Positions 30,612 through 34,832 of a stretch of 34,832 bases of DNA are shown piece after piece; positions within the stretch are counted from its first letter, which is position 1, and the number at the start of each line of letters is the position of its first letter. Made by a program: the position numbers and the translations under genes. The notes under the pieces were generated by a model. It was not told where the DNA came from. It was given only the letters and a program-made list of their open reading frames with translations, and searched no databases. The stretch lies in NCBI GenBank assembly GCA_028714495.1, contig JAQTMH010000001.1, forward strand, positions 309,036-343,867. Reading direction: 5' to 3'. Source of the DNA: Patescibacteria group bacterium. Its GTDB lineage: Bacteria > Patescibacteriota > Patescibacteriia > JAHIZJ01.

Positions 30612-31362
30612 TGTTTGCGATATTCTTCTTATGCCAGCGTAGAAATAAATATTGCTGGATTATTTGAAACGCGGTTGAGGCGCCCCAATAGAGGGTCAGC
30701 CCGGCGGGAAAACTGGCGCCAAAAATAAAAGTAATCACCGGCATCAAATACATCATCTGGCGGCTCATGTTTTGAGCCATGCCTCCGCTTTTGGCTTTTT
30801 TGGGTTGCTGGCTCATCAGCATTCGTGATTGCCAGAGCTGGAGAACAGCCGCGATCCCGGCCAAAACATAATTTTTTGTTTGGGTTAGATCAACAAAACC
30901 AAGAAAATGTCCATTAATCGCCGTATTGGCGTAAATATCACTCAACGGCTGATAAAGATGTTCCAGCTGGTTAGCGGCCAAAATGCCGGTGGCTGGATCA
31001 GTCCGCGACACGGCAATAAATACTTGGTACAAGGCGATTAAAATCGGAAATTGTATTAATATCGGCAGGCAAGATGAAAAGGGGCTGATTTTATTTTCAC
31101 GATAAAATACCACCAACTGACGACTTAATTCCTCGCGATTACCGGCATATTTTTTCCTTAGGGCGTCAAGCTTGGGCTGAATTTCCTGCATTGCCTGCTG
31201 TGATTTAATCGAATACCAAGCCGGGTAGAACAGTATTAATTTGAGAATAAAGGTTACTAAAATTATCGATACGCCAAGATCGTGCGGCGGCAAATTATGA
31301 TAAATCGCCATCAGCAGGTTAAATATTGGCTCGAAAAGGATTGTATTAAAAATTTCTACCAT
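30583..31362 (-). CDS. yidC: membrane protein insertase YidC
   Basis: 259 residues, the short form without the large periplasmic domain of proteobacterial YidC. It inserts and folds membrane proteins alone or with SecYEG. The core five-TM pattern is visible: TM1 about 28-50 (SIILVTFILKLILFYPAWYS), a cytoplasmic helical hairpin rich in Lys and Gln (about 52-92), TM2 about 93-118 (CLPILIQFPILIALYQVF), TM3 about 160-182, TM4 and TM5 about 205-245. The usually conserved positive Arg of the hydrophilic groove in TM1 is Lys here. The gene follows yidD with a 3-bp gap and overlaps the PRC-barrel gene. Confidence 0.96.
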   Translation of the reverse strand: MVEIFNTILFEPIFNLLMAIYHNLPPHDLGVSIILVTFILKLILFYPAWYSIKSQQAMQEIQPKLDALRKKYAGNREELSRQLVVFYRENKISPFSSCLPILIQFPILIALYQVFIAVSRTDPATGILAANQLEHLYQPLSDIYANTAINGHFLGFVDLTQTKNYVLAGIAAVLQLWQSRMLMSQQPKKAKSGGMAQNMSRQMMYLMPVITFIFGASFPAGLTLYWGASTAFQIIQQYLFLRWHKKNIANNGTAEQRPN

Positions 31363-31365
31363 AAA

Positions 31366-31611
31366 CTAGTTTACCGGGTCAGCCCCGCCTCGGCTAAATG
31401 GGTGGCAACGGAACAGCCTAAAAAGGCCTTTCCAGCCGCCTCGCCATAAACCATGTTTTTCTATTGCCTGGTATAAATATTCTGAGCAGGTTGGCTTGAA
31501 CCGGCAACATCCAAACATATTGAGAGAGGAGAATACCCCGTGGTCTGGGGAAAGGCTTTTTTGATATATTCTTATTATTCCAAGCGCTAATTTTTTGGCT
31601 ATTTTTAGCAT
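31366..31611 (-). CDS. yidD: membrane protein insertion efficiency factor YidD
   Basis: 81 residues, full length. A small membrane-associated protein thought to help YidC-dependent insertion. An amphipathic N-terminus ([17 protein letters not shown]) is followed by the family core [20 protein letters not shown] (about 35-54) with its three conserved Cys, then [19 protein letters not shown] and a terminal DPV. It begins 2 bp after rnpA and ends 3 bp before yidC, the standard order. Confidence 0.96.
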   Translation of the reverse strand: MLKIAKKLALGIIRIYQKSLSPDHGVFSSLNMFGCCRFKPTCSEYLYQAIEKHGLWRGGWKGLFRLFRCHPFSRGGADPVN

Positions 31612-31613
31612 AA

Positions 31614-31955
31614 TTATTTCAATATTCTACTCTTTTTAAACATTTCTTCAAAATCTCTATTCAATTGGCTAATATTAGCGGTAATAAATGATCTTTTGGG
31701 AATAATCACACAGTCAAACCCTCTAGAAATATTAGCTAATCTTAGCCTAATCTTTTCTCTTATCTGTCTTTTTACCCGATTTCTTACTGTCGCATTTTTT
31801 GATATTTTCTGTGAAACTACCACCCCAAAACGGGTACTGTGCTTATTATTTGAGTATAAACGCAATATCAGGTGTTTCGAAAAAAAAGTTGCGCCTTTCC
31901 GGTAGACCTTCTGAAAATCATTTGAAGACGTGAGGCGGTTACTTTTGGGTAACAT
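31614..31955 (-). CDS. rnpA: ribonuclease P protein component RnpA
   Basis: 113 residues. The protein subunit that helps RNase P RNA bind and cut precursor tRNA leaders. It opens with [20 protein letters not shown], the usual N-terminal pattern, and carries the RNR motif as NRVKRQIRE (about 59-67). [15 protein letters not shown] and [10 protein letters not shown] are the flanking strands. ATG 31955 lies 11 bp after the rpmH stop, with a weak purine-rich region (GGTAAGGCAAGAG) upstream. Confidence 0.95.
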   Translation of the reverse strand: MLPKSNRLTSSNDFQKVYRKGATFFSKHLILRLYSNNKHSTRFGVVVSQKISKNATVRNRVKRQIREKIRLRLANISRGFDCVIIPKRSFITANISQLNRDFEEMFKKSRILK

Positions 31956-31966
31956 AAACTCTTGCC

Positions 31967-32110
31967 TTACCCTCCCACCACCATCCTGGCCCGTCCCTTT
32001 TGGCGGCGGCGGCGCAGGGTGTTTCTTCCAGACTTAGTCTTCATCCGGTTACGAAATCCGTGTTTTTTAAGGCGCTTAATTTTTTTTGGTTGATAGGTTC
32101 TTTTCGTCAT
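31967..32110 (-). CDS. rpmH: 50S ribosomal protein L34
   Basis: 47 residues from ATG 32110 to TAA. It starts [20 protein letters not shown] and continues with [12 protein letters not shown] and a very basic RRRRQKGR, the L34 pattern. The common start MKRTFQPS is varied to MTKRTYQP, and the C-terminus MVVGG replaces the usual RLSV or LTA ending. It is the first gene of the minus-strand operon and lies back to back with dnaA, a classical oriC-proximal arrangement. Confidence 0.96.
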   Translation of the reverse strand: MTKRTYQPKKIKRLKKHGFRNRMKTKSGRNTLRRRRQKGRARMVVGG

Positions 32111-32128
32111 AGTCTTTTTCTCTATACT

Positions 32129-32157
32129 ATTCTACCAGTAATCCAAGGGCTGGTCAA
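32129..32157 (-). promoter_or_regulatory. rpmH operon promoter
   Basis: On the minus strand, TTGACC (complement of 32152-32157), a 17-bp spacer and TAGAAT (complement of 32129-32134), preceded by TGG as a partial extended -10. The leader is about 12 nt. Confidence 0.8.
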
Positions 32158-32181
32158 TCATGCGGTCTGTTGTTATTACGG

Positions 32182-32190
32182 GTATCCACA
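32182..32190 (+). promoter_or_regulatory. DnaA box upstream of dnaA
   Basis: GTATCCACA matches TTATCCACA at 8 of 9 positions; a weaker CCTTCCACA follows at 32193-32201. The pair lies between the rpmH and dnaA promoters, so it may serve autoregulation of dnaA or belong to the origin. Confidence 0.6.
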
Positions 32191-32251
32191 GGCCTTCCAC
32201 AGTTTATGAACAAATTGTTGTTTTATGACAATATTTATTTTTGCTTTTTTG

Positions 32252-32260
32252 TGGTATATT
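32252..32260 (+). promoter_or_regulatory. dnaA extended -10 promoter
   Basis: TGGTATATT (TGn plus TATATT) has no good -35. The predicted start near 32267 leaves a leader of about 32 nt without a Shine-Dalgarno. Confidence 0.5.
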
Positions 32261-32298
32261 CAAGTGTGAGTTTTAAGCGCCAAATATTTTTATAACAA

Positions 32299-33690
32299 AT
32301 GAACAAAGAACAATTGTGGGAATCCGTTTTGGGCGAACTTGAGCTCACCTTGAGTCGAGCCAACTTCACTACCTGGTTTAAAAACACTTTTGTCGCATCA
32401 TACGAAGACAATCGTATCGTTATTGCCGTACCCAACGCCTTTACTAAAAACTGGTTCGAGAACAAATATCATTCAAATATTTTAAAAATTATTCAGTCGC
32501 TGACCAATAAGGCGGTGGCTGAAGTAGTTTATAAAATTGAGAGCCCCCGGGCCTATTTAACGCGTGAGATAAAAACTGAGTCAGCGGCTAATCTCCGCAA
32601 AGATACGGAGATTAATGAGCCAGCTTCGGTTTCAATTTCTGACACCTCAATTCAAAATCACTCGGGCGGTCTAAATCCACGCTACCTATTCGATAGCTTC
32701 GTGGTAGGCAAGGGGAATGAGCTGGCTAAAGCCGCCGCCTTGGCGGTTGCCAATAAACCGGGTCTGGTCTATAACCCGCTTTTTATTTATGGCGGGGTTG
32801 GCCTAGGTAAAACCCACTTGATGCAGGCAATCGGCAATGAAATTTTAAAAAACAAAAAAGGGGGGCGGATCGTTTACGTGACCAGCGAGAAATTCACCAG
32901 TGAATTTGTCCAGGCAATCAGCCGGGGCGGCGGCGCTGATTTTAAAAACCGCTATCGAAATATTGACGTCCTTCTGGTCGACGATATCCAGTTTTTAGCC
33001 GGCAAGGAAGGTACTCAGGAAGAATTTTTTCATACTTTTAACGCTCTCCACCACGAAAACAAACAAATTGTCATTAGCTCAGATCGCCCCCCCAAGGCCA
33101 TTCCCGCCCTTGAAAATAGGCTGGTTTCACGCTTTGAATGGGGGATGATCGTGGATATCAGCCAGCCTGACTTTGAAACGCGGCTGGCCATTCTTGAGGC
33201 TAAATGCCAAGAAAAAAATTATCAACTTCCGACAGACATCCTCCATCATATCGCCAACACCGTTCACGAAAACATCCGCGAGCTTGAAGGGGCCCTGAAT
33301 CGAATTATGGCCTACCATGAATTAAATCGTAGCCAGCCCACCCTGGAATCAGCCAAGGCGCTTCTGTCCAATATTACTTCCCGTCCCAAAAAAAACGCCC
33401 TCCTGCCGAAACAGGTTATTTTAACAGTCGCCACCTTTTATGATACAAAACTTGAGGACATAACCGGCGTTAGCCGCAAAAAAGAACTGGTCGTACCGCG
33501 ACAAATTATTATGTTTCTCTTGCGCGAAGAATTGGGCTGTTCCTATCCCTTAATCGGCCAGGAGCTGGGAGGCCGCGATCATACCACGGCCATGCACGCT
33601 CATACCAAAATCAAAAAAGAATTGAGTACAAACGAGAAAATTAATCAAGACATCGCTCTAATAAAACAACGCCTGTACAACAACGCTTAG
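32299..33690 (+). CDS. dnaA: chromosomal replication initiator DnaA
   Basis: 463 residues, full length. It binds DnaA boxes at oriC and opens the duplex. Domain I (about 1-80; LWESVLGELELTLSRANFTTW) mediates self-interaction and helicase loading. Domain II is a short polar linker (about 90-125). Domain III is AAA+, with Walker A GGVGLGKT at 165-172, Walker B LLVDDIQF with Asp228-Asp229, and sensor 2 NIRELEGALNR at about 325-335. Domain IV binds DNA, with SRKKELVVPRQIIMFLLRE and the signature GGRDHTTAMHAH at 424-435. It is divergent from rpmH and followed by dnaN after a 228-bp gap. Confidence 0.98.
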   Translation: MNKEQLWESVLGELELTLSRANFTTWFKNTFVASYEDNRIVIAVPNAFTKNWFENKYHSNILKIIQSLTNKAVAEVVYKIESPRAYLTREIKTESAANLRKDTEINEPASVSISDTSIQNHSGGLNPRYLFDSFVVGKGNELAKAAALAVANKPGLVYNPLFIYGGVGLGKTHLMQAIGNEILKNKKGGRIVYVTSEKFTSEFVQAISRGGGADFKNRYRNIDVLLVDDIQFLAGKEGTQEEFFHTFNALHHENKQIVISSDRPPKAIPALENRLVSRFEWGMIVDISQPDFETRLAILEAKCQEKNYQLPTDILHHIANTVHENIRELEGALNRIMAYHELNRSQPTLESAKALLSNITSRPKKNALLPKQVILTVATFYDTKLEDITGVSRKKELVVPRQIIMFLLREELGCSYPLIGQELGGRDHTTAMHAHTKIKKELSTNEKINQDIALIKQRLYNNA

Positions 33691-33918
33691 GTTGTTGGTA
33701 TGAGGTGAATATGCTGTGCATTGAATTTAACAACTTTCATCCCGGCTGGCTGGGTCAATAATTTTTTACACCGTCGCCTCACCAGTTACCTACAGGTTTT
33801 CCCAACTGAGTAAAAAATTTATTCAAATAATTCTCAACAAAAACTTGCTAATTAAAACCTTTTACACTTATCCACGCCCTTCCTACTCCATTACTATCTT
33901 TATTAATTAAATAAACTT
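33691..33918. other. candidate replication origin (oriC) between dnaA and dnaN
   Basis: A 228-bp non-coding gap in the classical oriC position. It holds one good DnaA box (33868-33876) and a weaker TTACCTACA (33786-33794). An AT-rich stretch from about 33805 to 33860 and a second at 33900-33917 could serve as unwinding elements. Canonical boxes are few, so boxes upstream of dnaA may contribute. No ORF is supported in the gap. Confidence 0.6.
33868..33876 (+). promoter_or_regulatory. DnaA box in the dnaA-dnaN gap
   Basis: TTATCCACG matches TTATCCACA at 8 of 9 positions and lies 42 bp before the dnaN start. It is the best box in the gap. Confidence 0.7.
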
Positions 33919-34832
33919 ATGAAATTTTCCTGTCTCCAAGAACATCTAAACAAGGGACTTAATCAAGTCAGTCATCTGGCAAGCAAAAATGTTTCTTTGC
34001 CGATTTTGAACAACGTACTGATTTCTTGCGAGAAAGGCATTATAAAACTTTCCGCCACTAATTTGGAAATGGGCATTAACACGATTGTTCGTGGAAAAGT
34101 TGATGAGGCTGGAAAAATAACCGTGCCAGCCAAAACCCTGGCCGACCACATAAATCTTTTGCCCGACGAAAAAATTGAGCTAACGAGCCAGGAAAACAAC
34201 CTATTGGTCAAAAGTAAAAGCACCCAAACGACAATTCGTGGCCAATCAGCCGATGAATTTCCGGTGATTCCGGTGGTTGAACAAAAAACCAGCCACGCGG
34301 TAAAAGCGAAAGATTTTAAAAAATCCATCGGTCAGGTGGTCTACGCGGTGGCCCAAGACGAATCGCGTCCAGAAATCAGCGGTGTTTATATAAAAATCAA
34401 GTCCGGTCGCGCGACCATCGTGGCTACTGATAGTTACCGCCTGGCTGAAAAAAAGACGCAATTAGCCAAGCCCAACGAACATGACGTCGAAGCTATTATA
34501 CCAACCCGAACGATCCAGGAGCTTGCCCGGATTGTTTACGACGACGCCAATAATCTTGAAATGTATTTTAGTGACAATCAGGTGATGTTTGTTTGTGAAG
34601 GAGTTGAGCTTATCTCGAGGATTATTGAGGGCCAATATCCAGACTACCGGCAAATAATCCCCCAGGATTACAAAACCGTGGCCAAGTTTTCTTGCGACGA
34701 GATGATCAAGGCGGTAAAAAGCGCCGCGCTCTTCTCTAAGACTGGGATAAACGACGTCAATCTGAAATTCAACGCCAAGGCGGGAAGAATTATGGTGTCT
34801 TCGGCCAACACGCAATTAGGGGAAAGCACTAC
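33919..34832 (+). CDS. dnaN: DNA polymerase III beta sliding clamp, 3' truncated by the window
   Basis: 304 full codons are visible and the frame is open at the window end; about 60-70 residues should be missing. The ring-shaped clamp tethers the replicative polymerase. It starts MKFSCLQEHLNKGLNQVSHL, with the usual pattern SLPILNNVLISCEKG (about 26-40), which opens domain 1. TTIRGQSADEFPVIP (about 104-118) closes it. Domain 2 has ESRPEISGVYIK and ATDSYRLAE (about 169-177). YPDYRQIIPQDY (about 242-253) marks the domain 2 to 3 transition. ATG 33919 has no Shine-Dalgarno. It follows dnaA in the normal order. Confidence 0.97.
   Translation, partial: MKFSCLQEHLNKGLNQVSHLASKNVSLPILNNVLISCEKGIIKLSATNLEMGINTIVRGKVDEAGKITVPAKTLADHINLLPDEKIELTSQENNLLVKSKSTQTTIRGQSADEFPVIPVVEQKTSHAVKAKDFKKSIGQVVYAVAQDESRPEISGVYIKIKSGRATIVATDSYRLAEKKTQLAKPNEHDVEAIIPTRTIQELARIVYDDANNLEMYFSDNQVMFVCEGVELISRIIEGQYPDYRQIIPQDYKTVAKFSCDEMIKAVKSAALFSKTGINDVNLKFNAKAGRIMVSSANTQLGEST

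Noticed and set aside
1-34832. UGA recoding as in Gracilibacteria or Absconditabacteria
   Set aside because: All conserved genes are open and full length under the standard code with no in-frame TGA at conserved Gly positions, and Trp is encoded by TGG.

Overview
The window looks like a chromosomal segment of a Patescibacteria (CPR) bacterium. The evidence is the gene content and its style: short, divergent housekeeping genes, an oriC-type cluster (rpmH-rnpA-yidD-yidC facing dnaA-dnaN), type IV pilus ATPases (pilT, pilB), and very large repeat-built surface proteins with Kelch-like, FN3, FG-GAP and LysM modules beside a MacB-type ABC transporter. The standard genetic code fits throughout. Of 20 complete confident genes, 13 end in TAA, 6 in TAG and only one (the ArsR-type regulator) in TGA. 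I do not assign a rank below phylum.

Layout. 1-1030: a gene-poor stretch with a tRNA-Lys(CUU) flanked by two degenerate tRNA-like copies broken by GC-rich palindromes, several terminators, and possible small RNAs or ORFs. 1030-2115: pilT on the minus strand, divergent from a 2,901-residue surface protein (2423-11128). An ABC ATPase and an FtsX/MacB-type permease follow on the same strand (11184-13211). 13272-16796: a secreted subtilisin-like protease, convergent with that cluster and separated from it by a bidirectional terminator. 16951-18101: tRNA-Glu and tsaD. 18111-18499: an ArsR-family regulator gene bracketed by two exact 28-bp copies of an inverted-repeat element. 18571-22448: valS, carrying an ASCH-like domain inserted in its catalytic region, and a co-directional 405-residue protein with a possible nuclease-like fold. 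22456-26712: a structured terminator, an orphan 110-residue gene, pilB, a degenerate DHH-family protein, and tsaE. 26906-30271: a membrane-anchored FN3/LysM protein behind a consensus promoter and a structured leader. 30318-32110: the minus-strand operon rpmH-rnpA-yidD-yidC-PRC barrel. 32299-34832: dnaA, a candidate oriC, and dnaN, which is cut by the window edge.

How the parts fit. PilT and PilB are the retraction and assembly motors of a type IV pilus whose other genes lie elsewhere. TsaD and TsaE belong to the t6A tRNA modification pathway. The giant protein, the LysM protein and the protease share related extracellular modules and probably form part of the cell surface; the MacB-like ABC pair next to the giant protein is a candidate partner for it. 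Promoters are easy to read: many are TTGACA-like boxes spaced 17 bp from TATAAT-like boxes. Shine-Dalgarno sites are scarce, and tsaD and pilB appear to be leaderless or nearly so.
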